Program-made: the position numbers and the translations under genes
In this document: positions 16,356 to 26,543 of the stretch, in pieces
How positions within the stretch are numbered: position 1 is the first letter of the stretch
Layout: each line of letters opens with the position of its first letter
From: Polynucleobacter sp. AP-Ainpum-60-G11
Lineage (GTDB): Bacteria; Pseudomonadota; Gammaproteobacteria; Burkholderiales; Burkholderiaceae
Length of the DNA: 64,000 nucleotides
Assembly: GCF_018688375.1 (NCBI RefSeq)
Contig: NZ_CP061318.1
Coordinates: 372,001-436,000, forward strand
Direction of reading: 5' to 3'
Notes under the pieces: generated by a model
Told to the model about the DNA's origin: nothing
What the model saw: only the letters and a program-made list of their open reading frames with translations
Database searches by the model: none

Positions 16356-19300
16356 ATGATTGAGAAAATTGTTCGACTTTCACTTCAACAACGTCTTCTA
16401 GTTGCCATTATTGCGCTCGTCCTTTTTGTAGCTGGACTATTGGCAACCAAGCGTTTATCGGTCGACGCTTTTCCGGATGTCACCAACGTACAGGTGCAAA
16501 TTGCCTCTGAGGCACCAGGACGCTCACCTGAAGAGGTGGAGCGCTTTGTCACAGTGCCAATTGAGTTGGGAATGACGGGTCTTCCAGGGTTAACTGAAAT
16601 GCGTTCCCTGAACCGTAATGGCTTATCTGTGATTACCTTGGTTTTTACTGAAAAAACAGATTTGTATTTCGCTCGTCAATTGGTTACCGAGCGTTTGATT
16701 GAGGTGGCCTCCAAAATGCCGGAGGGTATTACTCCAGTAATGGCGCCACCATCTACAGGGCTGGGAGAGATCTACCAATACACTCTAGACCATCCCTCCG
16801 ATGGGGATAGGCAGTTATCGGTAGAAGAACTCGAAGAGCGCCGCACGATTCAAGATTGGGTTGTTCGTCCAATGTTGCGGTCTATCGCAGGTGTTGCGGA
16901 AATCAATACGCAGGGCGGTTTTGCCCGTGAATATCAAGTGCTTGTTAATCCAGAGCGATTGCGCCATTACCAAGTCAGTTTGCGCGAAGTGTATGAGGCT
17001 CTTGCTAGAAATAATGCTAATTCTGGTGGTGGGCAGTTGCCTAGCTATGCAGAGCGTTTCTTGATTCGGGGGGTGGGATTAGTTACCAAGCCTGAAGATA
17101 TCGGAAAAATTATTCTCAAAGAGGTTAAGGGGATCCCGGTTTACGTTAAGAATGTCGCGGAAGTGACTATCGGTAGCGAGGTTAGGCAGGGCGCCGCCAT
17201 TAAAAATGGCTATACCGAAAGTGTTGCCGGCATCATTCAGATGATTCGCGGTGGTAATGCCCGAGAGGTAGTCAATCGCATTAAACAAAAGGTTGCTGAA
17301 ATTAATGAGGGTAAGTTATTGCCTGATGGCCTGCAGATTGTCCCTTTTTATGATCGTACGGACCTGGTAAATGCTGCGATGTTCAACGTAGCAAAAGTGT
17401 TGATTGAGGGTGTGATCTTGGTGGTGATCCTGCTCTTCCTGTTCCTGGGTGACGTGCGCTCCTCTCTCATTGTGGTGGCAACCTTAATCCTCACGCCCCT
17501 ACTGACATTCTTGGTGATGAACCGTTATGGCATCTCTGCTAACCTCATGTCGCTTGGAGGTTTGGCGATTGCAATCGGCATCATGGTCGATGGCTCGGTA
17601 GTGGTAGTAGAAAATACCTTTGCCAAGCTAGGCGAAAGGCTGAAGACTGGTGAGTCAAAGATTCGTATTATTTTGGAGGCAGCTACCGAAGTTGGTACGC
17701 CGGTACTCTTTGGTGTTGGCATCATTATTTTAGTTTTCATGCCCCTCCTATCTCTGGAGGGCATGGAAGGAAAGATGTTTGCACCAATGGCTATTACGAT
17801 TGCCATTGCACTCACTATTTCACTAATTCTTTCTTTCACCCTATCCCCAGTTCTTTGCTCTTATATCTTGAAGGGTGGGAGCGAAGATGACACAAAAATC
17901 GTAGCACGTTTACGCGCGCCATATGACCGTTGGTTACATTGGTGTCTTACCAATCCTAAGTTGGTTGTCAAAAGATCTTTAATGGGCTTAGCTGCAAGCA
18001 TTGTTGGATTTGCTCTGCTGGGAAAAGCATTTATTCCGGTAATGCAAGAGGGCTCCATTACGCCCGTGATTGTTCGTGCTCCCAATATTTCCCTGGATGA
18101 ATCTATCAAGCTGGAGTTTGAAGCGATTAAACGCATCATGACTATTCCGGATGTGAAGATGGCGGTATCTCGTCTCGGTAAGGGTGAGTCTCCTGCAGAT
18201 CCAGGTCAGCCTAATGAATCTGATCCTATCGTGACATTAAAGCCTTTGGGCGATCGCAAGTTTAGCCAGGAAGAGATTGCACAACAGATTCGCGACAAGT
18301 TGAAGACCTTGCCAGGTATTGAGCTTTCTATTTCTCAGCCAATCGCAGCGCGTGTGGATGAAATGGTTTCTGGTGTGCGCTCTCAAGTGGCAATTAAAAT
18401 TTTTGGAGATGATATGGCAACACTCCAAAAGTTGGGCGCTCAGATCAGTCAAATTCTGACCAAGATGAAAGGTAGCAACGACTTGCGAATTGAGCAAGCT
18501 ACCGGGCAGAACTATCTCAATATCAACATTAATCGCGATGCAATCGCTCGGTATGGAATTAATGTTTCTGATGTGAATGATGTGATTGAAACAGCAATAG
18601 GTGGTAAGCAGGCAAGTACAGTGTATGAAGGGGAGAGACGCTTTCCTTTGGTTCTGCGCTATCCGGCCCCATATCGGGATAAAGTTGATGCAATTGAAAA
18701 TATCATCTTGCATTCACCTGATGGTGCTCAAGTCTTGATGCGTGACTTAGCTGATATTTCTTTGGTTGATGGCCCAGCACAGATTTCTCGGGAGTCTGGT
18801 AAACGACGTTTAGTCGTTGGCGTCAATGTAGATGGTCGTGATCTTGGTGGATTCGTAAAAGAGGCACAAAGTCTTATCGCCAAGCAGGTGGAGTTACCGC
18901 AAGGCTACACCCTGGAGTGGGGTGGGCAATTTGAAAACATGGAACGCGCTATGGCTCGTTTGATGATCATCATCCCGATAACGATTTTGGCGATCTATTT
19001 CTTGCTCTTCATGCTCTTTAAGTCGATGCGCTTGGCGGGTTTGATTATTTTGGTATTGCCATTTGCTTCGATTGGTGGTGTATTTGGACTCTTTATTGCT
19101 GGAGAGTACCTCTCGGTTCCAGCTGCAGTAGGCTTTATTAACCTCTGGGGTATTGCTGTACTCAATGGCGTGGTGCTGATTTCATTTATTAAGCAGCTGC
19201 GCGAGAATGGCTACTCTATGGAAGATGCCTTGTTGCATGGATGCGGTCATCGCTTCAGGCCGGTCATGATGACCGCTTCGGTCGCCATGTTAGCTTTGGT

Positions 19301-19451
19301 GCCGATGCTATTTTCAGGCGGCCCGGGCTCTGAAGTGACTCGCCCTCTGGCAGCTGTGGTGATTTCAGGATTAATTACCTCAACCGCTTTAACATTACTA
19401 GTACTCCCTGTCTTATATAGATGGTTTGAAGATAAAGAGGTGGAAGCATGA
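16356..19451 (+). CDS. Heavy-metal efflux RND transporter (CzcA/CusA family)
   Basis: The 1031-residue inner-membrane pump has the expected size, with 12 membrane helices and two large periplasmic loops. The TM4 motif reads AIAIGIMVDGSVVVVEN (404-420); the divalent-cation CzcA type usually has DFG there, so this belongs to another HME subclass whose substrate is less clear. The Mn2+-type riboswitch in the leader suggests manganese as the effector and perhaps the substrate. The stop overlaps the PII-like gene by ATGA. Confidence 0.92.
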   Translation: MIEKIVRLSLQQRLLVAIIALVLFVAGLLATKRLSVDAFPDVTNVQVQIASEAPGRSPEEVERFVTVPIELGMTGLPGLTEMRSLNRNGLSVITLVFTEKTDLYFARQLVTERLIEVASKMPEGITPVMAPPSTGLGEIYQYTLDHPSDGDRQLSVEELEERRTIQDWVVRPMLRSIAGVAEINTQGGFAREYQVLVNPERLRHYQVSLREVYEALARNNANSGGGQLPSYAERFLIRGVGLVTKPEDIGKIILKEVKGIPVYVKNVAEVTIGSEVRQGAAIKNGYTESVAGIIQMIRGGNAREVVNRIKQKVAEINEGKLLPDGLQIVPFYDRTDLVNAAMFNVAKVLIEGVILVVILLFLFLGDVRSSLIVVATLILTPLLTFLVMNRYGISANLMSLGGLAIAIGIMVDGSVVVVENTFAKLGERLKTGESKIRIILEAATEVGTPVLFGVGIIILVFMPLLSLEGMEGKMFAPMAITIAIALTISLILSFTLSPVLCSYILKGGSEDDTKIVARLRAPYDRWLHWCLTNPKLVVKRSLMGLAASIVGFALLGKAFIPVMQEGSITPVIVRAPNISLDESIKLEFEAIKRIMTIPDVKMAVSRLGKGESPADPGQPNESDPIVTLKPLGDRKFSQEEIAQQIRDKLKTLPGIELSISQPIAARVDEMVSGVRSQVAIKIFGDDMATLQKLGAQISQILTKMKGSNDLRIEQATGQNYLNININRDAIARYGINVSDVNDVIETAIGGKQASTVYEGERRFPLVLRYPAPYRDKVDAIENIILHSPDGAQVLMRDLADISLVDGPAQISRESGKRRLVVGVNVDGRDLGGFVKEAQSLIAKQVELPQGYTLEWGGQFENMERAMARLMIIIPITILAIYFLLFMLFKSMRLAGLIILVLPFASIGGVFGLFIAGEYLSVPAAVGFINLWGIAVLNGVVLISFIKQLRENGYSMEDALLHGCGHRFRPVMMTASVAMLALVPMLFSGGPGSEVTRPLAAVVISGLITSTALTLLVLPVLYRWFEDKEVEA

Positions 19452-19771
19452 TGGAAGTGAAGGCGGTTATTCGCCCAAATAAGTTAGCCGCTCTCAGAAC
19501 GGCCTTACTGGAGACTCCAGGTTTCCCAGGCATGACCGTGACTAAGGTTGAGGGGTGTAGCGCCCCTAATCGAACTGCGAAGTTCAACATCAAAGATGAG
19601 TTAACTGACTATTCAGCCAAAGTGAAGATTGAGATTGTATGCAATGATGAAGTTGCACAAGTCTTTATGGATCGCATCGTGACTATTTGCCAAACAGGTC
19701 AAGTAGGGGATGGCGTGGTTTGGTGTACCGAAGTACCTAAAGCCTTTTTTATCTCTAAGACTTCAGCCTAG
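19448..19771 (+). CDS. PII-like signalling protein of the metal-efflux-associated group
   Basis: The 107-residue protein has a PII fold pattern: KAVIRPNKLAALRTAL, GMTVTKVEGC and the B-loop TGQVGDGVVWC. The T-loop is shortened and lacks the uridylylated Tyr region of GlnB/GlnK. Genes of this PII new group are known to sit beside CusA/CzcA-type pumps. It probably senses a metal or nucleotide and modulates the pump. It overlaps the pump gene by ATGA and closes the operon. Confidence 0.85.
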   Translation: MMEVKAVIRPNKLAALRTALLETPGFPGMTVTKVEGCSAPNRTAKFNIKDELTDYSAKVKIEIVCNDEVAQVFMDRIVTICQTGQVGDGVVWCTEVPKAFFISKTSA

Positions 19772-19845
19772 GCGTATTTATATATTCTTCGGTATGATGA
19801 TTCGATCGTTTCGTCATATTGTTGCCAACATTCCTGGAGACTATC

Positions 19846-20244
19846 TTGAAAAATATTATCGATCGTATTGATCACATTGTTTTGACTGTGACAGATATCG
19901 AACTCACCACACAGTGGTATGAAAAAGCCTTGGGTTTTGAGAGGGAGTTTTTTACTGGGCCAGAAGGTCAGCCACGTTACTCATTACGCTTTGGGCAATT
20001 AAAAATCAATCTGCAAGATAAAGACACAGAGACACCGACCAAAGCCAGAGTGCCTACGATTGGTTCAGGCGACTTCTGTCTGATTTCAGCCATTCCTTTG
20101 GATGACTTTATTGCACATCTTCAAAAAAACAATGTCGCCATTGATGTTGGTCCTGTACCAAGGCGTGGCGCTCTCGGACCAATTCGCTCGGTCTACTTGC
20201 GTGACCCAGACAATAATCTGGTAGAGGTTGCCGAATACGTCTAA
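19846..20244 (+). CDS. VOC superfamily (glyoxalase/bleomycin-resistance-like) protein
   Basis: About 132 residues from TTG 19846, which follows a GGAGA ribosome site (19836-19840). It is a single VOC domain pair: IDRIDHIVLTVTDIELTTQWYEKALGF and GPIRSVYLRDPDNNLVEVAEYV, with metal-ligand His18-like and Glu positions. The substrate is unknown. The open frame runs to 19819 but without a ribosome site. Confidence 0.8.
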   Translation: MKNIIDRIDHIVLTVTDIELTTQWYEKALGFEREFFTGPEGQPRYSLRFGQLKINLQDKDTETPTKARVPTIGSGDFCLISAIPLDDFIAHLQKNNVAIDVGPVPRRGALGPIRSVYLRDPDNNLVEVAEYV

Positions 20245-20258
20245 TGAAAGTCTAGATC

Positions 20259-20960
20259 TTATATGCCTAGCTGGCGTGCAAGATCTATAAAGTCTTTAGC
20301 GTGGTAGTTAGTAAATTGCTCCACATGGAGATCGTCTCGTTGATGATTTTTCCCAAACTCCAATGGACGCTCAATAAAAGCAGTTTGTAATCCACAGGCA
20401 TGAGCGGCCACCAGATCGTCCTTATGAGCTGCAACTAGCATCACATCTTCAGGCAAAACATTAAAAGTATCTGCTACCCCGAGATAGGTTTCGGGATCTG
20501 GCTTGTAGTGACGAAACACTTCAGCCGAAAGAATTAAATCCCAAGGCAAGCCAGCATTTTTTGCCATGTTGGCCAATAAACCCAGATTGCCATTGGATAG
20601 CGTCACGATCGTGAACTGACTTTTCAACTTGTGCAAACCTTCGACCGTTTCTGACCAAGGGGTAAGGCGGTGCCAAATTAGATTCAGATCCTGCACTTGA
20701 GTTTCAGTTAGTGAGGTGATCTTGAAGGTCTTGAGAACATTATCCAAAATCATGCGATGAAGATCGTCAATTTTGGTCCACGGAAGTTCACCAGAGCGCA
20801 CTCTAGCCATAGCTGGTTTGTAGCCCTGTCGCCAGGCTGTAGCAAAAGCATCCGGATCAACCTGTAGCCCCAGTCGAGTGACCTCAGCAGCAATCGAGCC
20901 ATGCCAGTCAACTACTGTGCCAAATACATCAAATGCAAGAACCTTGGGAGCTTTATTCAT
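20259..20960 (-). CDS. HAD-superfamily hydrolase, (S)-2-haloacid dehalogenase type II
   Basis: The 233-residue protein has the nucleophile motif FDVFGTVVDW with D11, SNGN in motif II, and YKPDPETY in motif III, all typical of type II haloacid dehalogenases. It may instead act on small phosphorylated metabolites, as many HADs do. It is divergent from the large oxidoreductase gene. Confidence 0.85.
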   Translation of the reverse strand: MNKAPKVLAFDVFGTVVDWHGSIAAEVTRLGLQVDPDAFATAWRQGYKPAMARVRSGELPWTKIDDLHRMILDNVLKTFKITSLTETQVQDLNLIWHRLTPWSETVEGLHKLKSQFTIVTLSNGNLGLLANMAKNAGLPWDLILSAEVFRHYKPDPETYLGVADTFNVLPEDVMLVAAHKDDLVAAHACGLQTAFIERPLEFGKNHQRDDLHVEQFTNYHAKDFIDLARQLGI

Positions 20961-21082
20961 GGGATTGATTCTTGCCTGCTAGAGGGGTTTTGTCAAACAT
21001 TGGGGTCATACGAGAATTCCTGGGAGTTGATAAAATATCCAATGCCCGAAAAGGGGTCATTGCATCTAATAAGGAATGAATC

Positions 21083-23992
21083 ATGGGCGGTATTTCTCAG
21101 TGGGAGCAGCTTAATGTTGAGCTTACAGCGGCTCTTGGAAGCTCTGTTCATTTTGATACTGCCCACCAAGCGGTATATGCCTCGGAGGCATCCAACTATC
21201 GACAAATTCCAATCGGGGTTGTTACCCCCAGAAATACAGAAGAGTTTGTAAAGGGCATCGAAATTTGCCATCGCAATAATGCGCCGGTGCTCATGCGCGG
21301 TGCTGGTACTTCCATGAATGGCCAAACAGTCAATAACGCTGTGGTGTTTGATATCTCCAAGTACTGCAACCATATTCTTGACTTGGATCCAAAGGCTGGC
21401 AATGCCGTTGTTGAGCCAGGTGTGATTTGTGATTCATTACGTGATGCCGCTGAACTCCATGGACTCACTTTTGCACCAGACCCCTCCACGCATAGCCGTT
21501 GCACCCTAGGCGGCATGGTTGCCAATAATTCCTGTGGTGCCCATTCAGTGATGGCAGGCAAGACGCTAGAGAACACTGAAGCGCTCGAGATTATGACGTA
21601 TGACGGTGAGCGCTTTTGGGTTGGCCCAACCTCTGATCAAGAGCTGCAAGAGATTATTGCTGCCGGCGGGCGTAAGGGTCAGATCTATCAAGATTTACTG
21701 ACTTTGCGTGATCGCTATGCGGATTTAATTCGTGCGCGCTTTCCCAATATTAAGCGCCGCGTTTCTGGCTATAACTTAGATCAACTCTTGCCTGAGAATG
21801 GGTTTAACGTCGCACGTGCCTTGGTGGGTACTGAAGGTACTTGTGCGCTCACTCTAGCTGCTAAGGTGCGCTTGGTAAAGAGCCCTGCAAAACGGGTGGT
21901 TTTGGTTTTAGGCTTTGATGATATTTATCTAGCAGGCGATGCTGTACCGGAATACCAATCCTTTAATCCGATTGCGATCGAAGGCTTGGATTACAAAATT
22001 ATCCGTGGTTTACAAGAGCGTAATTTAGCTAAAGCAGAAATTGATTTGCTCCCCCCTGGAAATGCCTGGGTAGTTGTGGAATTTGGTGATGACACTATCG
22101 AAGGCGCTATAGCTCAGGCTGAAAAAGCGGAGCAGTATTTCAAGACAAGAACCAAAGGCCCCAAACCCTCGACATGGCTTGAACCTGATCCTCTGGTGCA
22201 AAAACGTATTTGGTCGATTCGTGAAAATGGTGCATCAGCCACCCACTTATCGATTGACCCAAACTCTCCTGACCCAGTGGTAGGCTGGGAAGATGCTGCG
22301 GTTGATCCAGCGCGTTTAGGTGAGTACCTGCGCGCTTTCCAAGCGCTAGTGGACTCTTACGAATATGAGACTTCACTCTACGGCCACTTTGGAGATGGAT
22401 GTATTCATGCGCGCATCACCTTTAACTTGCGATCTGCAGAAGGTGTTGCCAAATTTAGATCCTTCATTCGGGATGCGGCGACCTTAGTAGTGGAGTTTGG
22501 TGGCTCACTCACTGGTGAGCATGGTGATGGTCAGGCCAGAGCAGAATTTCTCCCCATCATGTTCGGTGAAGAGTTGATGGGCGCAATGCATGAGTTCAAG
22601 CGGATCTGGGATCCGCAAAACAAGCTCAATCCCGGTAAGGTCGTCCACCCTTATCGCGTAGATGAAAACCTACGCATGGGTCCAGAGTACAAAGTAGTTA
22701 ATATCAAAACGCGATTAAATTTCTTAAGCCAAGAAGGCAATGGATTTCAGAGGGCAGTTGAGCGCTGTGTTGGTATGGGTAAGTGCCGTAGTGAAAAAAT
22801 TGGCACCATGTGTCCAAGCTATCGTGCCACTAAAGAAGAGCGCTTTTCTACTCGTGGCCGCTCACGACTCTTCTGGGAAATGCTCCAAGGCGAAGTAATT
22901 AAGGATGGTTGGGAAAGTAAAGAGCTTAAAGAAGCTTTGGATACTTGCCTCTCATGCAAAGGTTGCAAGAGCGATTGTCCTGCGCACGTTGATATGGCTT
23001 CGTACAAAGCGGAGTTCTTATCCCACTATCACGAAACCAATAGCAGGCCTCGTCAGGCTCTGACCATGGGTCGTATTGGGGATTGGGCGCCATGGGCTAG
23101 TAAGTGCTCCTGGCTGATCAATGGAGTCATGCAAACACCTGTGCTTTCTAATGTCGCCAAATGGCTTGGTGGCGTGGCACAAGAACGCAGTCTGCCTAAG
23201 TTTGCGAACCAGTCCTTCAGAAAGCAATTCAACCCATCAAAGCATACAAATGTTGGTCAGAAGAAAGTCATTCTTTGGGTGGATACTTTCTGCGAGCACT
23301 TTCATCCCGAGGTGGCTAATGCAGCAGTTGAAGTCCTGGCGCATGCGGGCTTTGAAGCAACACTGCCGAAGACACCCCTATGCTGCGGACGACCTTTGTA
23401 CGACTTTGGTTATTTAGACCTAGCAAAACAAAAGCTCGAAAAGATTTTGGATGCGATCGGTAGTGAGATCCAATCAAATCCAACTGCACCGATTGCCGTT
23501 GTGGGTCTTGAGCCTGGTTGTATGTCAGTGTTTAAGGATGAGCTATTAAAGTTCTTCCCGAATGATCCAAGAGCGAAGCTCTTGGCATCGAGCACCTATT
23601 TGCTTGGGGATTTTCTGCACGAACAGGGCTACACACCACCACCCTTAGATTGCAACATCTTGGTTCACTCACATTGCCATCAGAAGTCTTTATTTGGTAC
23701 CAAGGGCGATGTAGCTCTATTAGCCGCCTTGGGTGCTAAGGCTAATTACATCGATAGTGGTTGCTGCGGTATGGCAGGTTCATTTGGATTTAATCCAGAG
23801 CATGTGGAGATATCCAAAGCCGTTGGCGAGCTAGTATTGCTGCCCGCTATTCGAGCTGCCGATCAGGAAACTATTATTCTGACCAATGGCTTTAGTTGTC
23901 GAGAGCAAATTGAGCAAGAGACAGGACGCAAGGTTAAGCATTTAGCTGAATTGCTACAAATGGCACATCAAGCCCAAGTCGAAAACGTCTAA
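21083..23992 (+). CDS. ydiJ: FAD-binding and Fe-S oxidoreductase, YdiJ-like (D-2-hydroxy acid dehydrogenase)
   Basis: A 969-residue fusion. The N-terminal half has the GlcD-type FAD (PCMH) domain with VLMRGAGTSMNGQ and GGMVANNSCGAHS, then the FAD-oxidase C-terminal part with GHFGDGCIHARI and GEHGDGQARAEF. The C-terminal half has ferredoxin cysteines from C562 (CVGMGKC) and at 622-632 (CLSCKGCKSDC), then two CCG domains (CCGRPLYDFG and CCGMAGSFG). YdiJ relatives oxidise D-2-hydroxyglutarate or D-lactate and pass electrons to quinones. A terminator follows. Confidence 0.9.
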   Translation: MGGISQWEQLNVELTAALGSSVHFDTAHQAVYASEASNYRQIPIGVVTPRNTEEFVKGIEICHRNNAPVLMRGAGTSMNGQTVNNAVVFDISKYCNHILDLDPKAGNAVVEPGVICDSLRDAAELHGLTFAPDPSTHSRCTLGGMVANNSCGAHSVMAGKTLENTEALEIMTYDGERFWVGPTSDQELQEIIAAGGRKGQIYQDLLTLRDRYADLIRARFPNIKRRVSGYNLDQLLPENGFNVARALVGTEGTCALTLAAKVRLVKSPAKRVVLVLGFDDIYLAGDAVPEYQSFNPIAIEGLDYKIIRGLQERNLAKAEIDLLPPGNAWVVVEFGDDTIEGAIAQAEKAEQYFKTRTKGPKPSTWLEPDPLVQKRIWSIRENGASATHLSIDPNSPDPVVGWEDAAVDPARLGEYLRAFQALVDSYEYETSLYGHFGDGCIHARITFNLRSAEGVAKFRSFIRDAATLVVEFGGSLTGEHGDGQARAEFLPIMFGEELMGAMHEFKRIWDPQNKLNPGKVVHPYRVDENLRMGPEYKVVNIKTRLNFLSQEGNGFQRAVERCVGMGKCRSEKIGTMCPSYRATKEERFSTRGRSRLFWEMLQGEVIKDGWESKELKEALDTCLSCKGCKSDCPAHVDMASYKAEFLSHYHETNSRPRQALTMGRIGDWAPWASKCSWLINGVMQTPVLSNVAKWLGGVAQERSLPKFANQSFRKQFNPSKHTNVGQKKVILWVDTFCEHFHPEVANAAVEVLAHAGFEATLPKTPLCCGRPLYDFGYLDLAKQKLEKILDAIGSEIQSNPTAPIAVVGLEPGCMSVFKDELLKFFPNDPRAKLLASSTYLLGDFLHEQGYTPPPLDCNILVHSHCHQKSLFGTKGDVALLAALGAKANYIDSGCCGMAGSFGFNPEHVEISKAVGELVLLPAIRAADQETIILTNGFSCREQIEQETGRKVKHLAELLQMAHQAQVENV

Positions 23993-24021
23993 GACAGAAT
24001 CCCCGTCAGTAGGAAGAGAAA

Positions 24022-24045
24022 AGCCCCGAGAGATCGGGGCTTTTT
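24022..24045 (+). terminator. Rho-independent terminator after ydiJ
   Basis: AGCCCCGA (24022-24029) and TCGGGGCT (24034-24041) form a perfect 8-bp stem with a GAGA loop, followed by T residues. It also separates ydiJ from the convergent ahpF. Confidence 0.85.
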
Positions 24046-24070
24046 ACATCTAGGTACTGCTTTAAAGATC

Positions 24071-25615
24071 TTATGATCGAATCAAATAGTCAAAAGCGGA
24101 GAGTGATGCTTTAGCACCTTCACCCATAGCAATGATGATTTGCTTGTAAGGTACAGTAGTACAGTCACCAGCAGCAAATACACCCGGCATTGAGGTTTCG
24201 CCTTTGGCATCAATGATGATTTCACCGCGAGGGGATAAGTCAATTACACCTTTGAGCCAATCAGTATTAGGTAGCAATCCAATTTGAACAAAGATACCCT
24301 CAAGCGCTATGTCATGCATCTGCTGATTCGCACGATCTTCATATCTCAAAGTAGTTACTTTGCCATTGGCACCCAATACTTCTTTGCTTAAGGCATTGGT
24401 AATGATGGTGACGTTTGGCATGCTGTTTAATTTCTTTTGGAGTACTGCATCGGCACGCAACTTGGTATCGAATTCAACCAAGGTGACATGACTCACAATA
24501 CCCGCTAAATCAATTGCAGCCTCAACCCCAGAGTTGCCCCCACCAATCACTGCAACGCGCTTACCTTTGTAGAGAGGGCCATCGCAATGCGGGCAGTAAG
24601 CCACACCTTTACCACGGTATTCTTGCTCGCCCGGTACATTCATTTCGCGCCAGCGCGCACCCGTACTCAGGATGACTGTCTTACTTTTCAGCACGGCGCC
24701 ATTTTCTAGAGTGATAGCAATCTCATCGCCCATCTTACTGAGGCTCTGAGCAGTTTGCAGATTCATTACATCAACTTCATATTCTTTTACATGCTGCTCA
24801 AGTGCCATGACTAATTTAGGTCCTTCAGTCTCCTTAACGGAGATGAAGTTTTCAATACCCACAGTATCGGCAACCTGACCGCCAAACTTCTGAGCCACCA
24901 CTCCGGTTCTAATGCCTTTACGAGCAGAGTAGATCGCAGCTGAAGCGCCTGCTGGACCGCCGCCAATGATTAAGGAATCATACGCAGCTTTAGCGTTCAA
25001 TTTTTCCGCATCTCGAGCAGAGGAGTTGGTGTCGAGTTTTGCAGCAATTTCTTCAACGCTCATACGGCCTTGACCAAACACTTCACCATTCAGAATCACG
25101 GTAGGTACAGCCATGATCTGATACTGATCGACCAAGCCCTGAAAGAGAGCGCCATCAATCATTTCATGTTCAATATTGGGATTGAGCGCAGCCATGAGGT
25201 TTAAAGCCTGCACGACATCTGGGCAGTTATGGCATGACAAAGAGATAAATGTCTGAAAGCGTTTCTTGCCTTCCAAGCCTTTAATACTCTCGATCACATC
25301 TTGCTCCACTTTCGGTGGATAGCCGCTGGATTGCAAGATCGCCAGGATGAAAGAAGTCATCTCATGACCCATTGGTAGACCTGAGAATGCAATGCGCGCC
25401 ACTTCATCTACCTTAGCGACAGTAAAACTAGGAATATTTTTGCTGCTGCCAGAAGTCTTTACTGTGATCTTGCTGGACTGCTCGGCAACCTCATTCAACA
25501 ACTCCAACATTTGAGCGGATGGAGTGCTGTCATCGAGAGTAGCCTCTAAAACAATCGGGCTCTCAATTTTTTCAAAATAGGCCTTGAGTTGAGCCTTGAT
25601 GTTTGCGTCTAACAT
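24071..25615 (-). CDS. ahpF: Alkyl hydroperoxide reductase subunit F
   Basis: The 514-residue protein has the AhpF layout: an N-terminal double-thioredoxin domain with CHNC (C128, C131), an FAD-binding [10 protein letters not shown] at 218-227, the redox centre CPHC (C341, C344) and an NAD(P)H-binding [10 protein letters not shown]. It reduces AhpC with NADH. It lies downstream of ahpC on the same strand, separated by 120 bases holding strong hairpins. Confidence 0.95.
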   Translation of the reverse strand: MLDANIKAQLKAYFEKIESPIVLEATLDDSTPSAQMLELLNEVAEQSSKITVKTSGSSKNIPSFTVAKVDEVARIAFSGLPMGHEMTSFILAILQSSGYPPKVEQDVIESIKGLEGKKRFQTFISLSCHNCPDVVQALNLMAALNPNIEHEMIDGALFQGLVDQYQIMAVPTVILNGEVFGQGRMSVEEIAAKLDTNSSARDAEKLNAKAAYDSLIIGGGPAGASAAIYSARKGIRTGVVAQKFGGQVADTVGIENFISVKETEGPKLVMALEQHVKEYEVDVMNLQTAQSLSKMGDEIAITLENGAVLKSKTVILSTGARWREMNVPGEQEYRGKGVAYCPHCDGPLYKGKRVAVIGGGNSGVEAAIDLAGIVSHVTLVEFDTKLRADAVLQKKLNSMPNVTIITNALSKEVLGANGKVTTLRYEDRANQQMHDIALEGIFVQIGLLPNTDWLKGVIDLSPRGEIIIDAKGETSMPGVFAAGDCTTVPYKQIIIAMGEGAKASLSAFDYLIRS

Positions 25616-25643
25616 GATGTGTTCCTAAGTATGAAGTCTTGAT

Positions 25644-25708
25644 GAGTCTATTGGGCAAGGTTTCTGTTTCTCATCCTGCCCAATAGACTCTCCGAAGAGA
25701 GTCTATTG
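25644..25708 (-). promoter_or_regulatory. Mutually exclusive hairpins between ahpC and ahpF
   Basis: On the ahp transcript (minus strand) a perfect 12-bp hairpin CAATAGACTCTC/GAGAGTCTATTG (plus 25681-25708) closes on a TTCG loop, an especially stable C(UUCG)G tetraloop. The arm nearer ahpF, together with adjacent bases (25677-25690), can instead pair perfectly over 14 bp with 25644-25657. The two structures compete for 25681-25690. No long T-run follows. Probably a processing/stabilising or attenuation element that lowers ahpF relative to ahpC. Confidence 0.6.
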
Positions 25709-25735
25709 ATTCCTAATTACTGCTGAATTGACTGC

Positions 25736-26299
25736 TTAGATCTTGCCTACGAGATCTAAAGATGGTGTCAATGTAGCTGCGCCTTCTTTCCACTTAGCTG
25801 GGCATACTTCACCTGGGTGAGCTGCTGTGTACTGAGCGGCTTTGAGCTTGCGTAAAGTCTCAGAGATATCGCGAGCGATTTCATTTGAGTGGATTTCAGC
25901 TGTCTTGATAACGCCTTCTGGATTGATGATGAATGTGCCGCGCAATGCGAGACCTTCTTCTTCAATGTGTACGCCAAAACCACGTGTCAATGTATGTGTT
26001 GGATCGCCAACCAATGGGAATTTCGCCTTACCTACTGCAGGTGAAGTCTCATGCCATACTTTGTGTGAGAAATGTGTGTCGGTAGTGATGATGTATACCT
26101 CTGCACCCATCTTTTGGAATTCTGCATAGTTATCAGCCGCATCTTCAATTTCTGTTGGGCAGTTGAATGTGAATGCTGCTGGCATAAAAATCAATACTGA
26201 CCATTTGCCTTTGAGTGTCTCATCGGAAATAGTGACAAACTTACCGTTATGGAAGGCTTGGGTCTTGAATGGTGGAACTGGTGTGTTAATAAGTGACAT
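25736..26299 (-). CDS. ahpC: Alkyl hydroperoxide reductase subunit C (peroxiredoxin)
   Basis: The 187-residue typical 2-Cys peroxiredoxin has the peroxidatic Cys47 in FTFNCPTE and the resolving Cys in GEVCPAKW near residue 168. It reduces H2O2, peroxynitrite and organic peroxides and is recycled by AhpF. It is the first gene of the ahpCF operon. A purine-rich AGGAGA ribosome site precedes the ATG. Confidence 0.95.
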   Translation of the reverse strand: MSLINTPVPPFKTQAFHNGKFVTISDETLKGKWSVLIFMPAAFTFNCPTEIEDAADNYAEFQKMGAEVYIITTDTHFSHKVWHETSPAVGKAKFPLVGDPTHTLTRGFGVHIEEEGLALRGTFIINPEGVIKTAEIHSNEIARDISETLRKLKAAQYTAAHPGEVCPAKWKEGAATLTPSLDLVGKI

Positions 26300-26543
26300 G
26301 GTTTCTCCTGTTAAAAATGAAATAGTTGATTCACAACAAGAGCCATTCTAGAGACTAATTGTTTATTTGAATAATGAATAATTTAGATATATGTCATCGA
26401 TTTATTAGATTAATAGCTTGCCTTGTTTAATTGTCTTGAAGGTAGCAGCATCTACTTTTTCAATATTTGCTTCTAGGCTCTTGGCGCCAGCCTGAAAAGG
26501 TTCATAATGTTATCTAAGCCCTATATAGATTGCGAGTAATCAA
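26300..26543. other. Intergenic region upstream of ahpC
   Basis: AT-rich stretch holding the ahpC ribosome site (about 26304-26309) and presumably its promoter, reading leftwards. I looked for a four-part OxyR site (ATAG spaced by 7) and did not find a convincing one. A second part (26400-26510) reads like the non-coding remains of a reading frame and shows no clear signal. Confidence 0.4.

Noticed and set aside
26300..26400. OxyR site upstream of ahpC
   Set aside because: The ATAG-N7-CTAT spacing was not met convincingly.
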